Source: Xestospongia muta (taxonomy: Eukaryota > Porifera > Demospongiae > Haplosclerida > Petrosiidae). From it: a stretch of DNA of 64,000 nucleotides. The notes under the pieces were generated by a model. It was not told the DNA's origin, ran no database searches, and saw only the letters and a program-made list of their open reading frames with translations. How positions within the stretch are numbered: position 1 is the stretch's first letter; the number at the start of each line of letters is the position of its first letter. Below, piece by piece: positions 31,801-44,377 of the stretch. The stretch lies in NCBI GenBank assembly GCA_963693285.1, contig OY848917.1:34421245-34485244 (forward strand), in the 5' to 3' direction. A program made the position numbers and the translations under genes.

Positions 31801-33072
31801 ATATTTTAAACAACACATTCAGATGACAAGTAATCACACCAACATAAATGGAAAAACAAAACAATAGAGTAAACAAAATAATAACAACACATTCAATATA
31901 CTTGGAATTCATACTACATTATATCAAAATTACATCCTATTATTTGTAAAGGAAACATTCAGATGACAAATAATAACAGAACATAAACGTGGCAACAAAA
32001 ACCAATACTCTAAACAAAACCACAACAACAGATTTCAATATGCTCAGAATTCATACTAGGCTATAGCTATAAAATGTTTTAAATATACCTAAAATAATAA
32101 ACCTGCCAAGAAGATTCAAGTATTATTAGTGAAACACAATGTTGTATTATAAACAACCAGGGATAACAGGATTCATTGCTGATATACGATCAGCTGTTAT
32201 TGATGCACTTTAAAGTCATTTATTGATCTCATAAGCACCAAATACAATATAATCAATAAATTTGCAAAAGTAGATACGTAGTTATCATACAATCCAAAAC
32301 AATTATAGTACAGCCTCCAAAGATTCTCATGCAAAGCATTAAAAACAATTAACGTCAATAAAAACAATAGGGTAAATACAATAACAACATCCTATTCAAA
32401 ACATTTAGAAATCATACTATACTATATCACACTTACCGACTATTATATTTTAAACAACACATTCAGATGACAAGTAATCACACCAACATAAATGGAAAAA
32501 CAAAACAATAGAATACACAAAATAATAACAACACGTTCAATATACGTGGAACTCATACTACATTATATCAAAATTACATCCTATTATATTGTAAAGGACA
32601 CATTCAGATGACAAGTAAAAACAGCAACATAAATGTGAAAACAAAAACCAATACTCTAAACAAAATCACAACAAAACATTTAATATGCTCAGAATTCATA
32701 CTAGGCTATAGCTATAAAATGCTTAAAATATACCAAAAAAATAAACCTGGCAAGAAGATTCTACCATCAATGTCATATTATAACAGCTAAGGTTAACAAG
32801 ATTCACTGCTGATATGTGAATCAGCTGTTATAGAATGCACTTTAAATACATTTGTTGATCTTATAAGCACCAAATACAAAATAGTCATTAAAACTGCAAA
32901 AGCAGACATGCAAAGTTACCATACAATCCAAAACAATTTAGTACAGCCTTCAAAGCTTCTCATGCAAGGCATTAAAAACAATTAACGTCAATAAAAACAA
33001 TAGGGTAAATACAATAACAACATCCTATTCAAAACACTTAGAATTCATACTATACTATATCACACTTACCGA
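22867..33072 (-). other. Candidate single-codon micro-exons, group 4 (17 sites)
   Basis: Plus-strand start and minus-strand codon: 22867 CCG, 23512 TTG, 24147 CGG, 24782 TCG, 25427 TTT, 26061 GAG, 26706 TTT, 27341 TCG, 27985 TTT, 28618 CGG, 29253 CGG, 29888 TTT, 30522 CGG, 31157 TGG, 31793 CCG, 32437 TCG, 33070 TCG. All donors are GTAAGT. Sites 23512, 24147 and 26706 have the same GTACACTAAATAATAATAAC right flank but read TTG, CGG and TTT. The last two sites (32437, 33070) are the first two downstream of exon A1 in transcript order. Confidence 0.6.
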
Positions 33073-33099
33073 CTATTATATTTTAAACAACACATTTAG

Positions 33100-33425
33100 A
33101 TACAAGTAATCGCAGCAACATAAATGGAAAAAAAAGTAATACTCTAAACAAAATCAAAACAATACATTTGATATGCTCTCAATTCATACTAGGCTATAGG
33201 TATTAGACGCTAAAAAAACTAGCAAGAAGCTTCACTTGTTATTACTGATAGATATCTAATGTCATAGCAATCAGTTAGGCTTATGAAAACCTCTGCTGAT
33301 ACAGAAATCGGCAGTTACAGAATGCATGCTCTTTAATGTCATTCTTGCTCTCATAGGTTGCATGTAACAATATAATAAATAAATTTGCAAAAATGGATAC
33401 ACATGCTTCGCTAAATCAAACTTAC
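33100..33425. repeat. Diverged satellite monomer adjoining ankyrin exon A1
   Basis: From about 33,100 the repeat becomes clearly diverged (ACATTTAGATACAAGTAATC, then AGACGCTAAAAAAACTAGC). It is still alignable to the monomer: CAGTTACAGAATGCATGC, TTTAATGTCATT, CTCATAGG, AATAAATTTGCAAAAATGG. It runs into the donor of exon A1 at 33,421. The intron directly downstream of exon A is therefore related to the satellite, and the satellite may have grown from this intron. The same diverged unit precedes A2 and A3, and a less diverged one precedes A4. Confidence 0.75.
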
Positions 33426-33524
33426 CTTAATACCAATATTGATATCAACATTATGGTTGAGTAATAGTTCAACAATGTCTGTATGTCCTTTAAAACTTGC
33501 ATAATGAAGAGCTGCCCATCCTCT
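33426..33524 (-). CDS. Ankyrin-repeat exon A1 (99 nt, phase 0)
   Basis: An internal exon encoding one 33-residue ankyrin repeat, a protein-binding helix-loop-helix module. The frame opens RGWAALHYAS at residues 1-10; GH at 13-14 starts the second helix, DIVELLLNHN follows at 16-25, and VDIN at 26-29 leads into the beta-hairpin. The acceptor is TTTTTCTAATAG and the donor GTAAGTTTG, so both exon ends fall exactly at ankyrin repeat boundaries. There is no stop. Residue 11 is Phe (TTT) where the other A exons have Ser (TCT). Residues 30-33 are IGIK, as in A2. In transcript order it follows B1 across an 828-nt intron and precedes about 33 kb of satellite. The protein as a whole is not identified. 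Confidence 0.9.
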
Positions 33525-34352
33525 CTATTAGAAAAACACACAATCATTTGTAAAGTAAAACTGCTAACAATCTATTTTTCTTTTATTTCTGCACTTTGTC
33601 ATTAACATATTACATTCATATATTGTCTACATCTAACTATTGTTGTATGTGTAGGACATGACTACATCTATTACTAGTAAGCCTTTATTACTTAAATAAG
33701 TTTTTAAAGAGTAATTCATGCAAGCTGGCTTAAAGTATATACAGTGTAATATGAGGGATTGATAAACAAGATGTTAACAGAAAATTATTAGAATTTAGGC
33801 CTATACTATACAAACCAGTATCTGACAAAAATGTAACATGTAGCTCTTTATGTGCTACTACCATCATCATTGTATTTCCATAAGGCTCTAATTATATTAT
33901 TCACTATTCTAACCAACATCATCTCTGTCAGATAATTATTGCATCTCACAAACTATAGGTCCATAACAGTTTGTACAATAAAAAGGTCAGCATTTCAATT
34001 GGGGACTTGTTAATAATAGGAAGAAGCATACCAGATACAGAAATATACCAGTGCTATAATTATTATGAGCTTTAAATTATTCAATACTCTCTACTTTTAT
34101 AAACAGATGAAATTGTGCTCTCATCACTGTTGAAAAATCTAGAATAATCTCATGTATTTATTTAGTAGCCAGTAAGATACAAATTCAAGTAGTCTCCATG
34201 ACAATTGTTGTCCTATGTATCTACACAACAATTCTATTTTTTTAAAATATATGATAGTAAAAAATTAAATACTTGTCTTTGAGGAAAAGGATTTATAATT
34301 TCTCTTCAGTTATACTGACTTTCTCATATAACATATGCACATGAATACTTAC
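33525..34352 (-). other. Intron between exons B1 and A1 (828 nt)
   Basis: This is single-copy-looking sequence, not satellite, with donor GTAAGTATTC at the B1 end and acceptor CTAATAG at the A1 end. It is repeated with high identity in the other three islands (665, 828 and 826 nt). I see no coding potential in it. On the minus strand a T-rich stretch (GTGTGTTTTTCTAATAG) leads into the A1 acceptor. Confidence 0.82.
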
Positions 34353-34451
34353 TTTGTTAACAAGATCTAGATTGGCTCCTTTCTGTGTTAAAAACAAAAC
34401 AACATCTTTGTGTCCATTCTCTGCTGCTAACATGACAGCAGTCGATCCATC
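34353..34451 (-). CDS. Ankyrin-repeat exon B1 (99 nt, phase 0)
   Basis: An internal exon coding for one complete 33-residue ankyrin repeat. It begins DGSTAVMLAAENGH (residues 1-14), matching the family pattern DG-TPLHLAA-NGH; it continues DVVLFLTQKGANLDL at 16-30 and ends VNK. The position usually held by the TPLH histidine is Met7, an atypical but tolerated change. The acceptor is ATATTTAG and the donor AAA|GTAAGTAT. Phase 0 at both ends means B can be joined to A, to another B, or to three-base exons without a frameshift. It is identical in sequence to B2. Confidence 0.9.
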
Positions 34452-34764
34452 CTAAATATATTATTACTTATTACATTAGCATGAATCACAACATCAGTAC
34501 ATAACATAACAACACTTGGATGTATCAGTACACTAGTAACATCACAAACTTAGACAAAAGTATATATAGTCAAACAAAATACAAATCAAATCACTCTCAA
34601 TAATTGGACATTATAAACACAAATATGAAACTTCACACTACTATTTTGATTATAATAAAAGTTTATTTTTCAGTGGCTTAGAGGAAGAGATAGCATTCCT
34701 TATAAAATAATTCACTCATACCTTGTCTGAAAAGGTTACTAACAAACACTTATTTATTTTTTTT
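34452..34764 (-). other. Intron sequence upstream of exon B1, ending at a satellite junction
   Basis: About 310 bp of non-satellite intron with no ORF of interest. It ends in a T-run (TTATTTATTTTTTTT) fused directly to satellite at GGAAACAAAAACCAATACTC. The same fusion at the same base is seen at 44,377, showing that islands 1 and 2 were duplicated together with this junction. Confidence 0.8.
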
Positions 34765-37700
34765 GGAAACAAAAACCAATACTCTAAACAAAATCACAAC
34801 AAAACATTCAATATGCTCAGAATTCATACTTGGCTATAGCTATAAAATGCTTAAAATATACCCAAAAAATTAACGTGGCAAGAAGATTCAACCATCAATG
34901 TCATATTATAAACAGCTAAGGTTAACAAGATTCATTGCTGATATATGAATCAGCTGCTACAGAATGCACTTTAATGTCATTTGTTGATCTTATAAGCACC
35001 AAATACAAAATAGTCATTAAAACTGCAAAAACAGACATGCAAAGTTACCACACAATCCAAAACAATTTAGTACAGCCTTCAAAGATTCTCATGCAAGGCA
35101 TTAAAAACAATTAGCGTCAATAAAAACAATAGGGTAAATACAATAACAACATCCTATTCAAAACACTTAGAATTCATACTATATTATATCACACTTACCT
35201 CCTATTATATTTTAAACAACACATTCAGATGACAAGTAATCACACCAACATAAATGGAAAAACAAAACAATAGAGAAAACAAAATAATAACAACACATTC
35301 AATATACTTGGAATTCATACTACATTATATCAAAATTATATCCTATTATATTGTAAAGGACATATTCAGATGACAAGTAAAAACAGCAACATAAATGTGA
35401 AAACAAAAACCAATACTCTAAACAAAATCACAACAAAACATTTAATATGCTCAGTATTCATACTAGGCTATAACTATGAAATGCTTAAAATATACCCAAA
35501 AAATAAACCTGGCAAGAAGATTCAACCATCAATGTCATATTATAAACAGCTAATGTTAACAAGATTCATTGCTGATATATGAATCAGCTGTTATAGAATG
35601 CACTTTAATTACATTTGTTGATCTTATAAGCACCAAATACAAAATAGTCATTAAAACTGCAAAAGCAGACACGCAAAGTTACCATACAATCCAAAACAAT
35701 TATAGTACAGCCTTCAAAGCTTCTCATGCAAGGCATTAAAAACAATTAACGTCAATAAAAACAATAGGGTAAATACAATAACAACATCCTATTCAAAACA
35801 CTTAGAATTCATACTATACTATATCACACTTACCTCCTATTATATTTTAAACAACACATTCAGATGACAAGTAATCACACCAACATAAATGGAAAAACAA
35901 AACAATAGAGTAAACAAAATAATAACAACACATTCAATATACGTGGAACTCATACTACATTATATCAAAATTACATCCTATTATATTGTAAAGGACACAT
36001 TCAAATGACAAGTAAAAACAGCAAGATAAATGTGAAAACAAAAACCAATACTCTAAACAAAATCACAACAAAACATTCAATATGCTCAGAATTCATACTA
36101 GGCTATAGCTATAAAATGCTTAAAATATACACAAAAAATAAACCTGGCAAGAAGATTCAACCATCAATGTCATATTATAAATAGCTAAGGTTAACAAGAT
36201 TCACTGCTGATATGTAAATCAGCTGTTATAGAATGCACTTTAAATACATTTGTTGATCTTATAAGCACCAAATACAAAATAGTCATTAAAACCGCAAAAG
36301 CAGACATGCAAAGTTACCATACAATCAAAAACAATTTAGTAGAGCCTTCAAAGATTCTCATGCAAGGCATTAAAAACAATTAATGTCAATAAAAACAATA
36401 GGGTAAATACAATAACAACATCCTATTCAAAACATTTAGAAATCATACTATACTATATCACACTTACCTCCTATTATATTTTAAACAACACATTCAGATG
36501 ACAAGTAATCACACCAACATAAATGGAAAAACAAAACAATAGAGTACACTAAATAATAATAACACATTCAATATATGTGGAACTCATACTACATTATATC
36601 AAAATTACATCCTATTATATTGTAAAGGGAATATTCAGATGTCAAGTAAAAACAGCAACATAAATCTGGAAACAAAAACCAATACTCTAAACAAAATCAC
36701 AACAAAACATTCAATATGCTCAGAATTCATACTAGGCTATAACTATAAAATGCTTAAAATATACCCAAAAAATAAACCTGGCAAGAAGATTCAACCATCA
36801 ATGTCATATTATAAACAGCTAAGGTTAACAAGATTCATTGCTGATATATGAATCAGCTGTTATTGAATGCACTTTAATTACATTTGTTGATCTTATAAGC
36901 ACCAAATACAAAATAGTCATTAAAACTGCAAAAGCAGACATGCAAAGTTACCATACAATCCAAAACAATTATAGTACAGCCTTCAAAGCTTCTCATGCAA
37001 GGCATTAAAAACAATTAATGTCAATAAAAACAATAGGGTAAATACAATAACAACATCCTATTCAAAACACTTAGAATTCATACTATACTATATCACACTT
37101 ACCTCCTATTATATTTCAAACAACACATTCAGATGACAAGTAATCACACCAACATAAATGGAAAAACAAAACAATAGAGTAAACAAAATAACAACAACAC
37201 ATTCAATATACTCGGAATTCATACTACATTATATCAAAATTACATCCTATTATATTGTAAAGGACACATTCAGATGACAAATAATAACAGAACATAAATG
37301 TGGCAACAAAAACCAATACTCTAAACAACATCACAACAACAGATTTCAATATGCTCAGAATTCATACTAGGCTATAGCTATAAAATGTTTTAAATATACC
37401 TAAAATAATAAACCTGCCAAGAAGATTCAAGTATTATTAGTGAAACACAATGTTGTATTATAAACAACCAGGGATAACAGGATTCATTGCTGATATACGA
37501 TCAGCTGTTATTGATGCACTTTAATGTCATTTATTGATCTCATAAGCACCAAATACAATAAAATCAATAAATTTGCAAAAGTAGATACATAGTTATCATA
37601 CAATCCAAAACAATTATAGTACAGCCTCCAAAGATTCTCATGCAAAGCATTAAAAACAATTAACGTCAATAAAAACAATAGGGTAAATACAATAACAACA

Positions 37701-40700
37701 TCCTATTCAAAACATTTAGAAATCATACTATACTATATCACACTTACCTCCTATTATATTTTAAACAACACATTCAGATGACAAGTAATCACACCAACAT
37801 AAATGGAAAAAACAAACAATAGAGTACACTAAATAATAATAACACATTCAATATATGTGGAACTCATACTACATTATATCAAAATTACATCCTATTATAT
37901 TGTAAAGGACACATTCAGATGACAAGTAAAAACAGCAACATAAATGTGAAAACAAAAACCAATACTCTAAACAAAATCACAACAAAACATTTAATATGCT
38001 CAGAATTCATACTAGGCTATAACTATAAAATGCTTAAAATATACCCAAAAAATAAACCTGGCAAGAAGATTCAACCATCAATGTCATATTATAAACAGCT
38101 AAGGTTAACAAGATTCTTTGCTGATATATGAATCAGCTGTTATAGAATGCACTTTAATTACATATGTTGATCTTATAAGCACCAAATACAAAATAGTCAT
38201 TAAAACTGCAAAAGCAGACACGCAAAGTTACCATACAATCCAAAACAATTATAGTACAGCCTTCAAAGCTTCTCATGCAAGGCATTAAAAACAATTAACA
38301 TCAATAAAAACAATAGGGTAAATACAATAACAACATCCTATTCAAAACATTTAGAAATCATACTATACTATATCACACTTACCTCCTATTATATTTTAAA
38401 CAACACATTCAGATGACAAGTAATCACACCAACATAAATGGAAAAACAAAACAATAGAGTAAACAAAATAATAACAACACATTCAATATACTTGGAATCC
38501 ATACTACATTATATCAAAATTACATCCTATTATATTGTAAAGGACATATTCAGATGACAAGTAAAAACAGCAACATAAATGTGAAAACAAAAACCAATAC
38601 TCTAAACAAAATCACAACAAAACATTCAATATGCTCAGTATTCATACTAGGCTATAACTATAAAATGCTTAAAATATACCCAAAAAATAAACCTGGCAAG
38701 AAGATTCAACCATCAATGTCATATTATAAACAGCTAAGGTTAACAAGATTCATTGCTGATATATGAATCAGCTGTTATAGAATGCACTTTAATTACATTT
38801 GTTGATCTTATAAGCACCAAATACAAAATAGTCATTAAAACTGCAAAAGCAGACACGCAAAGTTACCATACAATCCAAAACAATTATAGTACAGCCTTCA
38901 AAGCTTCTCATGCAAGGCATTAAAAACAATTAACGTCAATAAAAACAATAGGGTAAATACAATAACAACATCCTATTCAAAACACTTAGAATTCATACTA
39001 TACTATATCACACTTACCGGCTATTATATTTTAAACAACACATTCAGATGACAAGTAATCACACCAACATAAATGGAAAAACAAAACAATAGAGTAAACA
39101 AAATAATAACAACACATTCAATATACTTGGAATCCATACTACATTATATCAAAATTACATCCTATTATTTGTAAAGGAAACATTCAGATGACAAATAATA
39201 ACAGAACATAAATGTGGCAACAAAAACCAATACTCTAAACAAAATCACAACAACAGATTTCAATATGCTCAGAATTCATACTAGGCTATAGCTATAAAAT
39301 GTTTTAAATATTCCTAAAATAATAAACCTGCCAAGAAGATTCAAGTATTATTAGTGAAACACAATGTTGTATTATAAACAACCAGGGATAACAGGATTCA
39401 TTGCTGATATACGATCAGCTGTTATTGAATGCACTTTAATGTCATTTATTGATCTCATAAGCACCAAATACAATATAATCAATAAATTTGCAAAAGTAGA
39501 TACGTAGTTATCATACAATCCAAAACAATTATAGTACAGCCTCCAAAGATTCTCATGCAAAGCATTAAAAACAATTAACGTCAATAAAAACAATAGGGTA
39601 AATACAATAACAACATCCTATTCAAAACATTTAGAAATCATACTATACTATATCACACTTACCGGCTATTACATTTTAAACAACACATTCAGATGACAAG
39701 TAATCACACCAACATAAATGGAAAAACAAAACAATAGAGTACACAAAATAATAACAACACATTCAATATACGTGGAACTCATACTACATTATATCAAAAT
39801 TACATCCTATTATATTGTAAAGGACACATTCAAATGACAAGTAAAAACAGCAACATAAATGTGAAAACAAAAACCAATACTCTAAACAAAATCACAACAA
39901 AACATTCAATATGCTCAGAATTCATACTAGGCTATAGCTATAAAATGCTTAAAATATACCCAAAATATAAACCTGGCAAGAAGATTCTACCATCAATGTC
40001 ATATTATGAACAGCTAAGGTTAACAAGATTCACTGCTGATATGTAAATCAGCTGTTATAGAATGCACTTTAAATACATTTGTTGATCTTATAAGCACCAA
40101 ATACAAAATAGTCATTAAAACTGCAAAAGCAGACATGCAAAGTTACCATACAATCCAAAACAATTTAGTACAGCCTTCAAAGCTTCTCATGCAAGGCATT
40201 AAAAACAATTAACGTCAATAAAAACAATAGGGTAAATACAATAACAACATCCTATTCAAAACACTTAGAATTCATACTGTACTATATCACACTTACCCGC
40301 TATTATATTTTAAGCAACACATTCAGATGACAAGTAATCACACCAACATAAATGGAAAAACAAAACAATAGAGTAAAAAAAATCACAATAACACATTCAA
40401 TATACTTAGAATTCATACTACATTATTTAAAAATTATATCCTATTATATTGTAAAGGGAATATTCAGATGACAAGTAAAAACAGCAACATAAATCTGGAA
40501 ACAAAAACCAATACTCTAAACAAAATCACAACAACACATTCAATATGATCAGAATTCATACTAGGCTATAACTATAAAATGCTTCAAATATACCTAAATA
40601 ATAAACCTGGCAAGAAGATTCAACCATCAATGTCATATTACAAACAGCTAAGATTAACAAGATTCATTGCTGATATACGAATCAGTTGCTACAGAATGCA

Positions 40701-42890
40701 TTTTAATGTCATTTGTCGAACCCATAAGCACCAAATACAAAATAGTCATTAAAACTGCAAAAGCAGATACACATAGTTACCATACAAACCAAAACAATTA
40801 TAATACAGCCTCCTAAGCTTCTCAAGCAAGGCATTAAAAACAATTAACGTCAATAAAAACAATAGGGTAAATACAATAACAACATCCTATTCAAAACACT
40901 TAGAATTCATACTATACTATATCACACTTATCGACTATTATATTTTTAACAACATATTCAGATGACAAGTAATCACACCAACATAAATGGAAAAACAAAA
41001 CAATAAAGTATACAAAATAACAACAACACTTTCAATATACTTGGAATTCATACTACATTATATCAAAATTACATCCTATTATATTGTAAAGGACACATTC
41101 AGATGACAAATAATAACAGCAACATAAATGTGGAAACAAAAACCAATACTCTAAACAAAATCACAACTAAAGATTTCAATATACTCAGAATTCATACTAA
41201 GCTATAGCTATAAAATGCTTAAAATATACCTAAAAAATAAACCTGACAAAAAGATTCAAGCACCAATGTCATTTTTTAAACAGCTAAGGTTACCACGATT
41301 CATTGCTGATATACGAATCAACTGTTATTGAATGCACTTTAATGTCATTTGTCAATCTCATAAGCACCAAATACAAAATAGTCATTAAAACTGCAAAAGT
41401 AGATACACATAGAAACCATACAATCCAAAACAATTATAGTACAGCCTTCAAAGATTCTTATGCAAGGCATTAAAAACAATTAACGTCAATAAAAACAATA
41501 GGGTAAATACAATAACAACATCCTATTCAAAACACTTAGAATTCATACTATACTATATCACACTTACCGGCTATTATATTTTTAACAACACATTCAGATG
41601 ACAAGTAATCACACCAACATAAATGGAAAAACAAAACAATAGAGTAAACAAAATAATAACAACACATTCAATATACTTGGAATTCATACTACATTATATC
41701 AAAATTACATCCTATTATTTGTAAAGGAAACATTCAGATGACAAATAATAACAGAACATAAATCTGGAAACAAAAACCAATACTCTAAACAAAACCACAA
41801 CAACAGATTTCAATATGCTCAGAATTCATACTAGGTTATAGCTATAAAATGTTTTAAATATACCTAAAATAATAAACCTGCCAAGAAGATTCAAGTATTA
41901 TTAGTGAAACACAATGTTGTATTATAAACAACCAGGGATAACAGGATTCATTGCTGATATACGATCAGCTGTTATTGAATGGACTTTAATGTCATTTATT
42001 GATCTCATAAGCACCAAATACAATATAATCAATAAATTTGGAAAAGTAGATACGTAGTTATCATACAATCCAAAACAATTATAGTACAGCCTCCAAAGAT
42101 TCTCATGCAAAGCATTAAAAACAATTAACGTCAATAAAAACAATAGGGTAAATACAATAACAACATCCTATTCAAAACATTTAGAAATCATACTATACTA
42201 TATCACACTTACCGGCTATTATATTTTAAACAACACATTCAGATGACAAGTAATCACACCAACATAAATGGAAAAACAAAACAATAGAATACACTAAATA
42301 ATAACAACACGTTCAATATACGTGGAACTCATACTACATTATATCAAAATTACATCCTATTATATTGTAAAGGACGCATTCAGATGACAAGTAAAAACAG
42401 CAACATAAATGTGAAAACAAAAACCAATACTCTAAACAAAATCACAACAAAACATTTAATATGCTCAGAATTCATACTAGGCTATAGCTATAAAATGCTT
42501 AAAATATACCCAAAAAATAAACCTGGCAAGAAGATTCTACCATCAATGTCATATTATAACAGCTAAGGTTAACAAGATTCACTGCTGATATGTGAATCAG
42601 CTGTTATAGAATGCACTTTAAATACATTTGTTGATCTTATAAGCACCAAATACAAAATAGTCATTAAAACTGCAAAAGCAGACATGCAAAGTTACCATAC
42701 AATCCAAAACAATTTAGTACAGCCTTCAAAGCTTCTCATGCAAGGCATTAAAAACAATTAACGTCAATAAAAACAATAGGGTAAATACAATAACAACATC
42801 CTATTCAAAACACTTAGAATTCATACTATACTATATCACACTTACCGACTATTATATTTTAAACAACACATTTAGATACAAGTAATCGCA
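34765..42890. repeat. Satellite-like tandem array II (about 13 monomers)
   Basis: The same 635/645-bp monomer family as array I fills the minus-strand intron between exon A2 (upstream) and exon B1 (downstream). The first monomer is partial, entering inside sub-repeat 2. Monomers at 40.9-41.9 kb belong to a distinct subtype (CAATAAAGTATACAAAATAAC, then ACTAAAGATTTCAATATACTC) also seen at 18.4-19.4, 49.9-50.9 and 52.4-53.4 kb. Confidence 0.97.
35199..42848 (-). other. Candidate single-codon micro-exons, group 5 (13 sites between A2 and B1)
   Basis: Plus-strand start and minus-strand codon: 35199, 35834, 36468, 37103, 37748 and 38383 all GAG; 39018 CCG, 39663 CCG, 40297 CGG, 40932 TCG (donor ATAAG, broken), 41568 CCG, 42213 CCG, 42846 TCG. 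In transcript order the predicted residues between A2 and B1 are S P P (S) R P P then six Glu. The six GAG sites sit in at least four different monomer subtypes. At the equivalent places 9.6-9.8 kb away, 35199/44813 and 35834/45448 read GAG versus CCG, and 32437/42213 read TCG versus CCG. Confidence 0.6.
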
Positions 42891-43201
42891 GCAACATAAA
42901 TGGAAAAAAAAGCAATACTCTAAACAAAATCAAAACAATACATTTGATATGCTCTCAATTCATACTAGGCTATAGGTATTAGACGCTAAAAAAACTAGCA
43001 AGAAGCTTCACTTGTTATTACTGATAGATATCTAATGTCATAGCAATCAGTTAGGCTTATGAAAACCTTTGCTGATACAGAAATCGGCAGTTACAGAATG
43101 CATGCTCTTTAATGTCATTCTTGCTCTCATAGGTTGCATGTAACAATATAATAAATAAATTTGCAAAAATGGATACACATGCTTCGCTAAATCAAACTTA
43201 C

Positions 43202-43300
43202 CTTAATACCAATATTGATATCAACATTATGGTTGAGTAATAGTTCAACAATGTCTGTATGTCCTTTAGAACTTGCATAATGAAGAGCTGCCCATCCTCT
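43202..43300 (-). CDS. Ankyrin-repeat exon A2 (99 nt, phase 0)
   Basis: Second copy of the A-type ankyrin exon, with acceptor CTAATAG and donor GTAAGTTTG. It differs from A1 by a single base, giving Ser (TCT) instead of Phe at residue 11, so the helix-loop-helix reads YASSKGHTDIVELLL over residues 8-22. The C-terminal hairpin residues are IGIK. The exon is intact. In the transcript it follows B2 across a 665-nt intron and precedes the 8.75-kb intron that holds array II. Confidence 0.9.
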
Positions 43301-43965
43301 CTATTAGAAAAACACACAATCATTTGTAAAGTAAAACTGCTAACAATCTATTTTTCTTTTATTTCTGCACTTTGTCATTAACATATTGCATTCATATATT
43401 GTCTACATCTAACTATTGTTGTATGTGTAGGACATGACTACATCTATTACTAGTAAGCCTTTATTACTTAAATAAGTTTTTAAAGAGTAATTCATGCAAG
43501 CTGGCTTAAAGTATATACAGTGTAATATGAGGGATTGATAAACAAGATGTTAACAGAAAATTATTAGAATTTAGGCCTATACTATACAAACCAGTATCTG
43601 ACAAAAATGTAACATGTAGCTCTTTATGTGCTACTACCATCATCATTGTATTTCCATAAGGCTCTAATTATATTATTCACTATTCTAACCAACATCATCT
43701 CTGTCAGATAAATAAACAGATGAAATTGTGCTCTCATCACTGTTGAAAAATCTAGAATAATCTCATGTATTTATTTAGTAGCCAGTAAGATACAAATTCA
43801 AGTAGTCTCCATGACAATTGTTGTCCTATGTATCTACACAACAATTCTATTTTTTTAAAATATATGATAGTAAAAAATTAAATACTTGTCTTTGAGGAAA
43901 AGGATTTATAATTTCTCTTCAGTTATACTGACTTTCTCATATAACATATGCACATGAATACTTAC
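43301..43965 (-). other. Intron between exons B2 and A2 (665 nt, shortened)
   Basis: Same intron as 33,525-34,352 but lacking 163 bp. The deletion point is at about 43,710, where GTCAGATA is followed directly by AATAAACAGATG; the segment absent here runs from about 33,935 to 34,100 in copy 1. Splice signals are unaffected. Confidence 0.85.
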
Positions 43966-44064
43966 TTTGTTAACAAGATCTAGATTGGCTCCTTTCTGTG
44001 TTAAAAACAAAACAACATCTTTGTGTCCATTCTCTGCTGCTAACATGACAGCAGTCGATCCATC
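43966..44064 (-). CDS. Ankyrin-repeat exon B2 (99 nt, phase 0)
   Basis: Second B-type ankyrin exon, identical in sequence to B1 (DGSTAVMLAAENGH at residues 1-14, LTQKGANLDL at 21-30). The acceptor is ATATTTAG and the donor GTAAGTATTC. Upstream in the transcript lies the longest intron fully contained in the window, 12.7 kb back to exon A3, holding 19 candidate micro-exons. Confidence 0.9.
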
Positions 44065-44377
44065 CTAAATATATTATTACTTATTACATTAGCATGAATC
44101 ACAACATCAGTACATAACATAACAACACTTGGATGTATCAGTACACTAGTAACATCACAAACTTAGACAAAAGTATATATAGTCAAACAAAATACAAATC
44201 AAATCACTCTCAATAATTGGACATTATAAACACAAATATGAAACTTCACACTACTATTTTGATTATAATAAAAGTTTATTTTTCAGTGGCTTAGAGGAAG
44301 AGATAGAATTCCTTATAAAATAATTCACTCATACCTTGTCTGAAAAGGTTACTAACAAACACTTATTTATTTTTTTT
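44065..44377 (-). other. Intron sequence upstream of exon B2
   Basis: Non-satellite intron, nearly identical to 34,452-34,764, ending in the same T-run fused to satellite at GGAAACAAAAACC. No gene, RNA or micro-exon-like site is visible in it. Confidence 0.8.

Larger units (their letters stand above)
1..33180. repeat. Satellite-like tandem array I (about 51 monomers)
   Basis: Head-to-tail monomers of about 635 bp and about 645 bp fill this stretch without a break. The two lengths are two subtypes: the 635-bp type has AAAACAGCAACATAAAT after ATGACAAGT, and the 645-bp type has ATAACAGAACATAAATGTGGC and an extra block around GTATTATTAGTGAAACAC. A well-formed monomer starts at GAATTC 4276, with further GAATTC at 4417 and 4559, so it contains two ~141-bp sub-repeats and the beginning of a third. 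The sub-repeats share the order GAATTCATACTA, CTATTATATT, ATTCAGATGACAA, ACATAAATG, ACAAAAC, ATTCAATAT. In the minus-strand direction the array lies downstream of ankyrin exon A1, so it is probably intronic. I see no transposase, reverse transcriptase or terminal inverted repeats. Confidence 0.97.
29890..35900. repeat. Large segmental duplication, copy 1 (partner 39,665-45,500)
   Basis: About 6 kb, including satellite monomers and the exon B1/A1 island, matches 39,665-45,500 at an offset of 9,775-9,776 bp left of the island and 9,613-9,614 bp right of it. Shared oddities include the one-base deletion giving TATTATAACAGC at about 32,780 and 42,556, and the same fusion of T-rich intron sequence to satellite at 34,764 and 44,377. 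The offset change comes from a 163-bp deletion in copy 2. Edges are approximate, and individual monomers inside (for example the one at 31,157/40,932) have been replaced. Confidence 0.8.

Noticed and set aside
33525..34352. Additional ankyrin exon hidden in the B-A intron
   Set aside because: I read both strands of the intron for the G-TPLH and GH--VV-LLL patterns and found none; stops are frequent in all frames.
33180..34764. Transposable element spreading the ankyrin islands
   Set aside because: No terminal inverted repeats, target duplications, poly-A tail or transposase/reverse-transcriptase coding sequence are visible. Shared junctions are explained by segmental duplication of islands 1 and 2.
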